This document shows, piece after piece, positions 1 to 5,605 of a stretch of DNA of 6,877 nt. This DNA comes from Schleiferiaceae bacterium. Its GTDB lineage: Bacteria; Bacteroidota; Bacteroidia; Flavobacteriales; Schleiferiaceae. The first letter of the stretch is position 1; each line of letters starts with the position of its first letter. The notes beneath the pieces were generated by a model. It saw only the letters and a program-made list of their open reading frames with translations. It searched no databases and was not told where the DNA came from. A program made the position numbers and the translations under genes. Where the stretch lies: NCBI GenBank assembly GCA_030829675.1, contig JAURAE010000069.1:1-6877 (forward strand). The letters run 5' to 3'.

Positions 1-349
1 ACCTACGCCAGATCACGGATCGAAGTATCCCAAATTTCAAGGAAAGCAATGTGGTGGGGTTCAACTGCCTAAGGACCTAAGTACCGCCCCAAAGGAAATA
101 GATTGGAACCATTTATTTGATGCCTATGCGTTTTGGAAAGAGACTGCTCCCTCGGAGGCGCCAGAATTTTTCAATGCGTTCTTCAAAAAATTGGCCGGTT
201 CAAATGAACTACAAGAAGCCTTGGAATCTGGGATGAGCGCCCAGGAGTGGGTGAACTCTTATTATGGAGAGTTGTACCAATACAAGCAAAAGGCTTATGA
301 GTACACTTTGTATCCTCATTTAGGGGTAGAGACTTATAAGTCCAACTAG
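1..349 (+). CDS. DUF1343 / NamZ-like exo-beta-N-acetylmuramidase, C-terminal fragment (5' end outside window)
   Basis: Open from the left edge (codons begin at base 2) to TAG at 347-349, giving the last 115 residues. The fragment carries the features I know from the C-terminus of DUF1343 proteins. These are a Gly-x-Lys-x-Pro...Gly-Lys-x-Cys-x-Gly-Val-x-Leu stretch (residues 6-22), a FFNAFFKKLAG segment (56-66), and a helix with Trp83 followed by a Tyr/Lys-rich run ending in Leu-Tyr-Pro (103-105). In Bacillus subtilis this family (NamZ) removes terminal MurNAc from peptidoglycan fragments. The catalytic N-terminal domain lies outside the window, so activity and any signal peptide cannot be judged. 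The usual Cys-Tyr-Gly of the first motif is Cys-Gly-Gly here, and a tail of about 10 residues follows the Leu-Tyr-Pro. The gene ends just before a hairpin terminator and converges on the DUF2911 gene. Confidence 0.8.
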   Translation, partial: PTPDHGSKYPKFQGKQCGGVQLPKDLSTAPKEIDWNHLFDAYAFWKETAPSEAPEFFNAFFKKLAGSNELQEALESGMSAQEWVNSYYGELYQYKQKAYEYTLYPHLGVETYKSN

Positions 350-357
350 GCACCATT

Positions 358-387
358 AAAAAACCCCGCACGAGGCGGGGTTTCTTT
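358..387. terminator. Bidirectional rho-independent terminator
   Basis: A perfect 9-bp stem, AAACCCCGC (361-369) with GCGGGGTTT (375-383), closes a 5-nt loop. It is flanked by an A-run on the left (358-363) and a T-rich run on the right (381-387), so it reads as stem plus U-tract on both strands. It sits between two convergent stop codons (349 on +, 406 on -) and should end both transcripts. Confidence 0.9.
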
Positions 388-405
388 ATGAAGTGGAAAA
401 GCGGA

Positions 406-1218
406 TTATTTCCAGCCTTTCATTTCTTTCTCGTAGCCGGCTCTGTAGGAATCAGGTGCTCCCATGTCCATTGCTTTTTTACCCTGCTTGAGGGCAGCTT
501 TAGTATCGCCTGCCGCATATAGAATCTTAGCCTTTACCCAGTTCGTATACCAGTAGTCTGGATCTAATTGCAAGGCAATTTCGATCGTTGCGAGCGCTTT
601 TTCATGATCGCCTAGACCGCTGTAGTAGTTTGCTGCATTTCTGTATGCACGCTTAGCATCAGATAGCGCTTTCTCCACATTTTTTCCACTTTCGCCGTCA
701 GAATCTACGCCTAGGTTAACGCTTACTTCCGTGTTGGCCCATTCAAGGACTAATTCGCCACCGGTGGTGCTCAATGATTTGAAGCCCATAGTAAAGCTTT
801 CGTCGAAATCCCCTGTTGTGGCAGGTACAGTAGTGCGTAGCACATCGCTTTCTTGCGTGTAACCGGTATTTCCCCAAAGATTGGTTTGGGTGGATAGGAT
901 AATGGTCCATTCATTCTCTCCTGGAATAGTGAATAGTGCATATTCTCCTGCTTTTACTTCGTTTCCATTCATGGTGAAGTCCGTAGAAGCGCTAAGAATG
1001 ACACAAGCATTTGCACCAGTGCGCCATACTTCATTGTAAGGCACGAGATCGCCGAAGATGGCGCGTCCACGTGTAGCAGGACGACTGTAGGTAATGCTAA
1101 AGTCCGTGAGGCCTATTCTTTGGTCAACGGTAGAAGTAGGCGAGGGTTGTGGCAGCTCTTGAGCGTTCATCGGTAGGGCCACTGCTAGAAGGGCGGCACC
1201 GAGTATCCATTTTTTCAT
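406..1218 (-). CDS. Secreted DUF2911 domain protein with C-terminal TPR repeats
   Basis: 270 residues. Residues 1-19 look like a Sec signal peptide (Lys2-Lys3, hydrophobic core, Asn-Ala then Gln-Glu), with likely cleavage after Ala19, so the protein is probably periplasmic. Residues about 25-165 match DUF2911, a beta-rich domain common in Bacteroidota. The visible hallmarks are TYSRPATRGR (43-52), IFG (54-56), LVPYNEVWRTGAN (58-70) and a Lys-Ala-Gly-x-Tyr-x-Leu-Phe-x-Ile-Pro stretch (89-99). After an acidic Gly/Ser linker (about 171-180) come two or so helical TPR-like repeats (about 183-253, with GDHEKALATIEIALQLDP at 203-220). The function of DUF2911 is not known, and TPR repeats suggest a protein partner. 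The start is ATG at 1216-1218, chosen because it begins the signal peptide; no Shine-Dalgarno site is seen. It lies 55 bp downstream of ribH on the same strand and may be cotranscribed or use its own weak promoter. Confidence 0.88.
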   Translation of the reverse strand: MKKWILGAALLAVALPMNAQELPQPSPTSTVDQRIGLTDFSITYSRPATRGRAIFGDLVPYNEVWRTGANACVILSASTDFTMNGNEVKAGEYALFTIPGENEWTIILSTQTNLWGNTGYTQESDVLRTTVPATTGDFDESFTMGFKSLSTTGGELVLEWANTEVSVNLGVDSDGESGKNVEKALSDAKRAYRNAANYYSGLGDHEKALATIEIALQLDPDYWYTNWVKAKILYAAGDTKAALKQGKKAMDMGAPDSYRAGYEKEMKGWK

Positions 1219-1228
1219 GTGAGTTGTT

Positions 1229-1246
1229 TTTAGGGTTTGCCCTAAA
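1229..1246. repeat. Small perfect inverted repeat between ribH and the DUF2911 gene
   Basis: TTTAGGG (1229-1235) and CCCTAAA (1240-1246) form a perfect 7-bp stem with a TTTG loop. On the minus strand the hairpin begins 27 nt after the ribH stop and ends 10 nt before the DUF2911 start codon. No T-run follows it on either strand, so it is not a canonical intrinsic terminator. It could be an operator, an mRNA hairpin near the ribosome entry site, or chance. Confidence 0.45.
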
Positions 1247-1273
1247 GTAACAAGAAAAGTGGTCGAAGGTTGA

Positions 1274-1750
1274 TTAGAGCGCCATCATTTTTAGCGCAGC
1301 CACAGCGGCCTCTGTTCCCTTGTTACCGTGGATACCGCCAGCACGAGCTCTGCTTTGTTCGATGGTATTGTCCGTCAAGACACAGAAGATTGTCGGGGCG
1401 TCGTAGCTGAGGTTCAGCTCAGTCACACCATAGGTCACGCTTTGACAAACGTAATCGAAGTGCTTGGTTTCTCCTTGAATGACACAACCGACGATGATCA
1501 CGGCATCAGGTTCTTCCTGCTCGTGAATGCGCTTGGCGGCATAGGTAAGCTCAACGGCACCGGGAACATCGATGGAAATGATGTGCTCCGGATCTACGCC
1601 GTGTTGGGTCAACGTTTGGTGAGCTCCTGCAGCAAGAGCGCTGGTGATTTCATCATTCCACTCCGCACGGATAATGGCGACGACCTTTCCTTCCCCAGAA
1701 GGGACGGAAGCATCGTTGGTACTGTCCAAATGCTGGTGGGCGGTGGCCAT
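1274..1750 (-). CDS. ribH: 6,7-dimethyl-8-ribityllumazine synthase (lumazine synthase)
   Basis: 158 residues, normal for the family. The enzyme condenses 5-amino-6-ribitylamino-uracil with 3,4-dihydroxy-2-butanone 4-phosphate to give 6,7-dimethyl-8-ribityllumazine, the penultimate step of riboflavin synthesis in the cytoplasm. It usually assembles as a pentamer or a 60-mer capsid. The family landmarks are all present: the substrate-stacking aromatic in AEWN (29-32, Trp31), VPGAVEL (62-68), GCVIQGETKHFDYV (88-101) with the catalytic His97, and the phosphate-site region IEQSRARAGGIHGNKGTEAA (130-149), where Arg136 should match the catalytic Arg. The ATG at 1748-1750 follows the stop of the upstream TPR gene by a single base, so the two are almost certainly cotranscribed and probably translationally coupled. 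No FMN riboswitch is visible before it, and no other rib gene lies in the window. Confidence 0.97.
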   Translation of the reverse strand: MATAHQHLDSTNDASVPSGEGKVVAIIRAEWNDEITSALAAGAHQTLTQHGVDPEHIISIDVPGAVELTYAAKRIHEQEEPDAVIIVGCVIQGETKHFDYVCQSVTYGVTELNLSYDAPTIFCVLTDNTIEQSRARAGGIHGNKGTEAAVAALKMMAL

Positions 1751-1751
1751 C

Positions 1752-2438
1752 TTATTTCAGCGCAGCGATTACTCCTGCAATGCCTTGAGCTTGACGGCTC
1801 TCCGGGTAATCAGATTCGATGCGCTCGTACAATTTCACGGCCTTGCCATTCTCGCCCAAAGCCTCGTAAGCCAAGCCGGCTTTCCACAAGAATAGGGGAG
1901 TTGTGAAGTCATTTTCAGTAGCCTTGTGCGCCTTGTTGTAGTAATCTACAGCATCTTCCATTTGGCCCAATTCTACGAATGCGTCTCCAATAACACCATA
2001 AGCCATGGCTGCAGTCGCTACGTCGTCGGCATCGTACTGGTCCATTTGATCAATGGCATTTTCGTAATCACCTTGCGTGTAGTAAGCGATACCTGCGTAG
2101 TAGTGTGCGCTGTTTCCAGAAGGAGTGCTGCTGTACTCGTCCATGATGTCCAATAGACCGAGGTAAGCGTTATTGCCGTTCAAAGCTAGATTCATAGAAT
2201 CTGTTTCGAACCACTTGATGGCTTTTGCCATTTCTTTTGCAGCTTCTTCAGCTTTAGGCTGAACGATATATGTGTTGTAGGCAAACAATACCAAAACGAC
2301 GGCCACGATAGCACCTACAGCGATACCTACCTGACGGGCGTTGTTCTCAAGGAACTGCTCTGTTTTCGTCAAGGTTTGTTCTACGCTATCAAATCCTAGG
2401 TTTTCTTCTACTGCCGGTTGTTGTTTCTTCTTAGCCAT
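1752..2438 (-). CDS. Membrane-anchored tetratricopeptide repeat protein (YfgM/TPR_21-like)
   Basis: 228 residues from the ATG at 2436-2438. The reading frame stays open to an ATG at 2531, but I reject that start because it would run into recF and past the promoter boxes; the N-terminus MAKKKQQ also looks like a normal start. Residues 1-35 are charged and cytoplasmic. A single membrane helix spans about 36-58 (Gly/Ala/Val/Leu-rich, then YNTYIVQP). The rest is a TPR-type solenoid (helical pairs near 70-103, 110-135, 145-172 and 182-209, for example GDYENAIDQ at 123-131 and GENGKAVKLYERI at 195-207), predicted outside the cytoplasm. This layout is that of the YfgM/TPR_21 family, whose E. coli member works with the SecYEG-associated chaperone PpiD; whether that role holds here is unknown. 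The gene is head of a probable unit with ribH and divergent from recF. The C-terminus is Ala/Ile/Lys with no further motif. Confidence 0.87.
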   Translation of the reverse strand: MAKKKQQPAVEENLGFDSVEQTLTKTEQFLENNARQVGIAVGAIVAVVLVLFAYNTYIVQPKAEEAAKEMAKAIKWFETDSMNLALNGNNAYLGLLDIMDEYSSTPSGNSAHYYAGIAYYTQGDYENAIDQMDQYDADDVATAAMAYGVIGDAFVELGQMEDAVDYYNKAHKATENDFTTPLFLWKAGLAYEALGENGKAVKLYERIESDYPESRQAQGIAGVIAALK

Positions 2439-2461
2439 AATGCTTCTTGAATTGAGTCCGC

Positions 2462-2469
2462 CAAAAATA
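2462..2469 (-). promoter_or_regulatory. Bacteroidota-type -7 box for the TPR-ribH unit
   Basis: On the minus strand this is TATTTTTG, an exact match to the Bacteroidota -7 consensus TAnnTTTG. It ends 23 nt before the TPR start codon, leaving a short untranslated leader of perhaps 15-18 nt. No convincing TTG (-33) box is seen at the usual distance, so the call rests on the -7 box and position. Confidence 0.55.
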
Positions 2470-2494
2470 GTATAAATTTTGAAGCTTAGAAGCC

Positions 2495-2502
2495 TATTTT
2501 TG
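2495..2502 (+). promoter_or_regulatory. Bacteroidota-type -7 box for recF
   Basis: TATTTTTG, an exact TAnnTTTG match, ends only 5 nt before the recF ATG (2508). The transcript would then start at or within a few bases of the start codon. No TTG is found at the expected -33 spacing; the nearest (2479-2481) is too close, at 13 nt. Confidence 0.5.
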
Positions 2503-2507
2503 TAGCT

Positions 2508-3623
2508 ATGGAAAACCTTTTGGTCAAGCAATTAGAGCTCACACATTTTAAAAACCATCGCGCGTCGAATTGGTCCTTTAACCCTAAGGTGAATATCATC
2601 TCTGGAAACAATGGGAACGGGAAGACAAATGTGCTGGATGCCTTGCATTTCCTGAGCTTGACGAAGAGTTACCTGAACCTGACGGACGGTCAAACCATCA
2701 CTCACGGGGAGACGATGTCCTTGGTCAAAGCACACATTGAGCGCAAAAATTCAGAGCATTCGGTGGATCTAGGCCTTAAAAAAGGGCAGAAAAAGAAGAT
2801 CCGAGTGGATGGAAAAGAGGTAGAGCGATTGGCGGATCACATCGGGTATTTGCCTGTGGTGATGATCTCGCCCATGGACCGTGACCTGATTATTGATGCG
2901 GCTGAGGTGCGTAGAAAATGGATGGATACGACCATCTCGCAGAGTGATTCGAGCTATTTGCGCGCGCTGATTCAATACAATAGAGCGCTATCTCAGCGCA
3001 ATACGACCTTGAAGTACTTTGCCAAGAACAGAACCTTCGATGCTGAGATGTTGGGGTTGTACAACGACCAATTGGTCGAATACAGCGCCCAAATTTCTGA
3101 GGCGCGTCAGGCGTTCGTGGAGGAATTGGCCCCGCTACTTCAGCAGTATTATGAGGTGCTTTCTGGTGGAAAAGAGGAGGTTGGATTAACGTATAAAAGC
3201 CCATTGCTCACCGCTTCGATGGAGGATTTGCTGGCCTCGAATCTGGAAAAGGATAGGGTGTTGCAATACACTTCGGCGGGAACGCATCGGGATGATTTGA
3301 CCTTTAAGTTGGGCGAGCACCCGATCAAAAAAGTCGGATCGCAGGGGCAGCAAAAGAGCTTCTTGATTGCATTGAAATTGGCCCAATTCGAAGTGAGCAA
3401 GCGCCACATGAACATGCCGCCACTACTGCTGTTAGACGATATTTTCGACAAATTAGACGAGGGGCGCGTGGCCAACCTCTTACAGCTGGTGAACACCGAG
3501 GAGTTTGGGCAAATCTTCATCACGGATACCCATCCGGAGCGCATGCAACAACTCAGCGATAACCTCAAGCTCAATCATACCACCTTTGAAATAGTAGATA
3601 ATGGCGAAGTACAAACCCTCTAA
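2508..3623 (+). CDS. recF: DNA replication and repair protein RecF
   Basis: 371 residues, the usual RecF length. RecF is an SMC-like ABC ATPase that binds gapped DNA and, with RecO and RecR, helps load RecA. Visible motifs in order: Walker A GNNGNGKT (33-40); the RecF-type ISPMDRDLIIDAAEVRRKWMD (120-140), matching the family's SPEDL...RR..LD region; AGTHRDDL (257-264); the ABC signature SQGQQKS (278-284); Walker B LLLLDD (306-311) followed by the D-loop region FDKLD (313-317); and the final ITDTH (338-342). The central part (about 150-230) is the helical arm. The ATG at 2508 begins MENLLVKQLELTHFKNH, a typical RecF N-terminus, so the start is firm although no Shine-Dalgarno site precedes it. 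The 3' end overlaps the DUF721 gene by 23 bp. dnaA, dnaN and gyrB are not in the window. Confidence 0.97.
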   Translation: MENLLVKQLELTHFKNHRASNWSFNPKVNIISGNNGNGKTNVLDALHFLSLTKSYLNLTDGQTITHGETMSLVKAHIERKNSEHSVDLGLKKGQKKKIRVDGKEVERLADHIGYLPVVMISPMDRDLIIDAAEVRRKWMDTTISQSDSSYLRALIQYNRALSQRNTTLKYFAKNRTFDAEMLGLYNDQLVEYSAQISEARQAFVEELAPLLQQYYEVLSGGKEEVGLTYKSPLLTASMEDLLASNLEKDRVLQYTSAGTHRDDLTFKLGEHPIKKVGSQGQQKSFLIALKLAQFEVSKRHMNMPPLLLLDDIFDKLDEGRVANLLQLVNTEEFGQIFITDTHPERMQQLSDNLKLNHTTFEIVDNGEVQTL

Positions 3624-3900
3624 CGAACAAACCATGGGGGAGGCCTTGTCGCTATTCCTCGAGCGCTACAGGTTGCGCCGCGGTTTCGACGATGCCATGG
3701 TGCTCAAGGCGTGGGACGATGTGCTGGGCCCGTCTATCACTCGACAGACCACCTCGAAAAAAGTACAGAATAAGGTATTGGTGGTCCAATTAGATTCGTC
3801 CGTCGTCCGCAAAGAATTGTTGATGGTGAAGTCCAAGATTATTGCATCGATCAACGAGCACTTGGGCAGAGAGGCCATCACCGACCTCCACCTGTTTTAA
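3601..3900 (+). CDS. DUF721 (DciA-like) protein, possible replicative helicase partner
   Basis: 99 residues. The pattern is that of DUF721: a helical N-terminus, a conserved Trp in the helix LKAWDDVLGPSI (35-46), then a strand with LVVQLDSSVVRKELLMVKSKIIASINEHLG (60-89), which matches the KH-like core, and a short C-terminal strand (ITDLHLF). Longer members, DciA, bind and load DnaB helicase in bacteria lacking DnaC/DnaI. The short Bacteroidota form lacks an obvious extra tail, so loader function here is inferred. The ATG at 3601 lies inside the end of recF in another frame (23-bp overlap), which points to translational coupling, and pairing with recF fits a DNA-replication role. The stop shares TTAA with the trmD stop on the other strand. 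Confidence 0.82.
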   Translation: MAKYKPSNEQTMGEALSLFLERYRLRRGFDDAMVLKAWDDVLGPSITRQTTSKKVQNKVLVVQLDSSVVRKELLMVKSKIIASINEHLGREAITDLHLF

Positions 3901-4574
3901 TCTCCAAGTAAATCTGGACGTCGCTCCTTCGTGCGCTTGTAGGCTTGCTCCTCACGCCATAGATCTATGGCCTTGGTGTTGCCACTGAGCAAGATTTCTG
4001 GCACCCTGTGGCCTCGAAACTCTTCCGGTCGCGTGTACACCGGCGGTGCCAAAAGGTCGTCTTGAAAACTGTCCGTGAGGGCAGAGGTTTCGTCGTTCAG
4101 CACCCCAGGAATGAGGCGAATGATGGCATCTGTAATGACCGCGGCAGCCAATTCCCCTCCGGAAAGCACATAATCTCCAATGCTGAACTCGTGGGTTACC
4201 CAATGGTCACGAATGCGCTGGTCGATGCCCTTGTAATGGCCACAGATCATGATCATATTGCCCATCATACTCAAGGCATTGGCATCGCGTTGATCGAATC
4301 GCTTGCCATCCGGTGTCATGTACAGCACAGCCTCATAGTCTCGCTCGCTTTGAAGCTTTTCTATGCAGGCCACAATAGGTTCACATTGCATGACCATGCC
4401 GGCGCCCCCGCCGTACTGGTAATCATCGACTTGTTGGTGCTTGCCGGCACCAAATTCACGCAACTGATGCACATGCACTTCGGCAATGCCTTTATCCGCT
4501 GCACGCTTTAGGATGCTATGCGAAAAAGGGCCCTCGAGGAGCTCCGGCATTACTGAAATGATGTCTATGCGCAC
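3897..4574 (-). CDS. trmD: tRNA (guanine(37)-N1)-methyltransferase
   Basis: 225 residues. The enzyme uses S-adenosylmethionine to make m1G37 in tRNAs with G36, which prevents +1 frameshifting. It is a SPOUT-class dimer with a trefoil-knot cofactor site. Family features: MRIDIISVMPE start; DDYQYGGGAGMVM (50-62); GHYKGIDQR (112-120); SIGDYVLSGGELAA (131-144), the knot; Arg153 and Asp168, expected counterparts of E. coli Arg154 and the catalytic Asp169; VYTRPEEFRG (179-188); and ILLSGNTKAIDLWR (194-207). The start codon is GTG (4572-4574): it gives the family's normal N-terminus, while the next ATG would remove the first strand. The GTG lies 2 nt after the stop of the oxygenase gene, so expression probably depends on upstream translation. 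The 3' end overlaps the DUF721 gene by 4 bp. The ribosomal gene rplS, often next to trmD, is not beside it. Confidence 0.97.
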   Translation of the reverse strand: MRIDIISVMPELLEGPFSHSILKRAADKGIAEVHVHQLREFGAGKHQQVDDYQYGGGAGMVMQCEPIVACIEKLQSERDYEAVLYMTPDGKRFDQRDANALSMMGNMIMICGHYKGIDQRIRDHWVTHEFSIGDYVLSGGELAAAVITDAIIRLIPGVLNDETSALTDSFQDDLLAPPVYTRPEEFRGHRVPEILLSGNTKAIDLWREEQAYKRTKERRPDLLGD

Positions 4575-4576
4575 GA

Positions 4577-5521
4577 TTATTTCTTCTTAAGGCCTATTTC
4601 TACCAAGCGCTCGTCCAAATATTCCCCAGCGGTGATGTCGTCAAAGGCTTTAGGACGCGCATCGCTGATGCACTGTGCCAAAGCGTTCAATGGCATCTTG
4701 CCCACAGGATGTAGGAAGAATGGAATGCTAAAACGTGGAGATCCCCATTGTTCTTTCGGAGGATTCACCACACGGTGAGTCGTAGATTTCAAGCAGCCGT
4801 TGGTCAAACGTTGAAGCATATCGCCCACGTTTACCACGAGTGCGCCTGGGATGGCAGTAATGCCTACCCATTGGCCTTGTTTATTCAATACCTCGAGGCC
4901 TTCCGCGCTCGCACCCATCAACAGGGTGATCAGGTTAATATCTTCGTGTTGCCCCGCACGCACGCTATCTCCCGGATCCTCCGTGATAGGCGGGTAGTGG
5001 ATGGCGCGCAAGATGCTATTTCCTCCTTTTACCCAAGGTTGGAAATACTCTGGGTCCAATTCTAAATACGTGGCAATGGCACTCAACATATCGAGTCCTA
5101 CACCCTCTAACTGCTGGTAGGCTTGTACACAGGTCGGTGCAAAATCTGGACGCTCGTCGACATGTACATTGTCGTGGTATTCTGGGCCATTGTACGCAGG
5201 CTCTGGTTGCCCTACCTGCCAGAATTCTTTCAAATCCTTTGCGGGAATGCCCTTAGCATGTTCACGTCCGAAGCTCGTATAGCCACGTTGTCCCGCGAGT
5301 GAGGCAATCTCATACTTTCTTTTGGTATCGGTATCAAGCCCGAAAAAGGTCTCTACCTCACTGTAGAGTTTGGCCTGCATTTCGTCCGTAAAGCCGTGAT
5401 TAGTGATGGTTACAAAGCCGATATCTGTATAGGCTTTGCCCAGGTCTGCAGCAAACTGTTGTTGCTGTGCTGGAGTGCCCTTGGTCCAATGGGCGAGATC
5501 TAAAGTTGGTATATAAGACAT
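4577..5521 (-). CDS. Isopenicillin N synthase-like Fe(II)/2-oxoglutarate-type oxygenase
   Basis: 314 residues, the usual length of the family. The N-terminal part (about 3-120) is a DIOX_N domain, with IPTLDL at the start and GFVTITNHG (35-43). The C-terminal part is the double-stranded beta-helix core. The iron ligands are His192 and Asp194 (GQHEDINLITLL) and His249 (STTHRVVNP). Arg263 and Ser265 in RFSIPFF are the R-x-S pair that binds the 2-oxoglutarate carboxylate, suggesting a 2-oxoglutarate-dependent enzyme, although IPNS itself has this motif without using that cosubstrate. The substrate is unknown, and no beta-lactam or other biosynthetic neighbours are present, so I make no claim about antibiotic synthesis. 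ATG at 5519-5521 is the start. A GGGG run lies 2 nt upstream, too close to be a good Shine-Dalgarno site. The gene leads into trmD 2 nt after its stop and is divergent from the E1 gene. Confidence 0.92.
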   Translation of the reverse strand: MSYIPTLDLAHWTKGTPAQQQQFAADLGKAYTDIGFVTITNHGFTDEMQAKLYSEVETFFGLDTDTKRKYEIASLAGQRGYTSFGREHAKGIPAKDLKEFWQVGQPEPAYNGPEYHDNVHVDERPDFAPTCVQAYQQLEGVGLDMLSAIATYLELDPEYFQPWVKGGNSILRAIHYPPITEDPGDSVRAGQHEDINLITLLMGASAEGLEVLNKQGQWVGITAIPGALVVNVGDMLQRLTNGCLKSTTHRVVNPPKEQWGSPRFSIPFFLHPVGKMPLNALAQCISDARPKAFDDITAGEYLDERLVEIGLKKK

Positions 5522-5546
5522 GTCCCCGCGATTAGGTTAACAACTA

Positions 5547-5573
5547 CAAAAATAACTACCTTTTGGCAGTCAA
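5547..5573 (-). promoter_or_regulatory. Promoter of the oxygenase-trmD unit
   Basis: On the minus strand a TTG (5571-5573) is followed after 16 nt by TATTTTTG (5554-5547), an exact TAnnTTTG box. The spacing is a little shorter than the usual 17-23 nt. The box ends 25 nt before the ATG, leaving a leader of about 20 nt. The following three bases, TAG, extend the identity with the recF box to 11 bases. Confidence 0.65.
5557..5565 (+). promoter_or_regulatory. Weak candidate -7 box for the E1 gene
   Basis: TACCTTTTG resembles TAnnTTTG with one extra T and lies 40 nt before the ATG at 5606. No matching -33 TTG was found at proper spacing, and the box overlaps the promoter of the divergent oxygenase gene. 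I see no better candidate in this 84-bp gap. Confidence 0.25.
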
Positions 5574-5605
5574 TTATACGACGCGGGACCACCCGAACAG
5601 AAGTT

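Larger units (their letters stand above)
2462..2502. repeat. 9-bp inverted repeat spanning the divergent recF/TPR promoters
   Basis: CAAAAATAG (2462-2470) and CTATTTTTG (2494-2502) are perfect reverse complements, separated by 23 bp that contain AAATTT and AAGCTT palindromes. Each arm contains the -7 box of one of the two divergent genes. The symmetry may simply reflect two copies of the same promoter box back to back, or it may be a binding site for a shared regulator. Confidence 0.6.

Noticed and set aside
1251..1273. An intrinsic terminator directly after ribH.
   Set aside because: No stem followed by a T-run on the minus strand; the hairpin further on (1229-1246) lacks the U-tract.
1700..1800. 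An FMN riboswitch controlling ribH.
   Set aside because: The ribH start follows the TPR stop by one base, so there is no leader, and no riboswitch-like structure is seen upstream of the TPR gene within 69 bp.
1328..1906. Long + strand open frame (192 codons) opposite ribH and the TPR gene.
   Set aside because: It lies antisense to two well-supported genes, has no recognizable motif and is explained by codon bias of the real genes.
2439..2531. Upstream extension of the TPR gene to an ATG at 2531 (31 extra residues).
   Set aside because: It would overlap the recF start and both promoter boxes, and the extra residues have no family-like features, while the ATG at 2438 gives a normal N-terminus.
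3149..3574. - strand open frame (141 codons) opposite recF.
   Set aside because: Shadow of RecF; rich in Ser/Cys and without domain features.
4008..4511. + strand open frame (167 codons) opposite trmD.
   Set aside because: Antisense to a conserved enzyme with clear motifs; its translation shows no family features.
4577..5521. A beta-lactam biosynthesis gene because of the isopenicillin N synthase resemblance.
   Set aside because: The family is broad, the neighbours are housekeeping genes, and no peptide synthetase or tailoring gene is seen.
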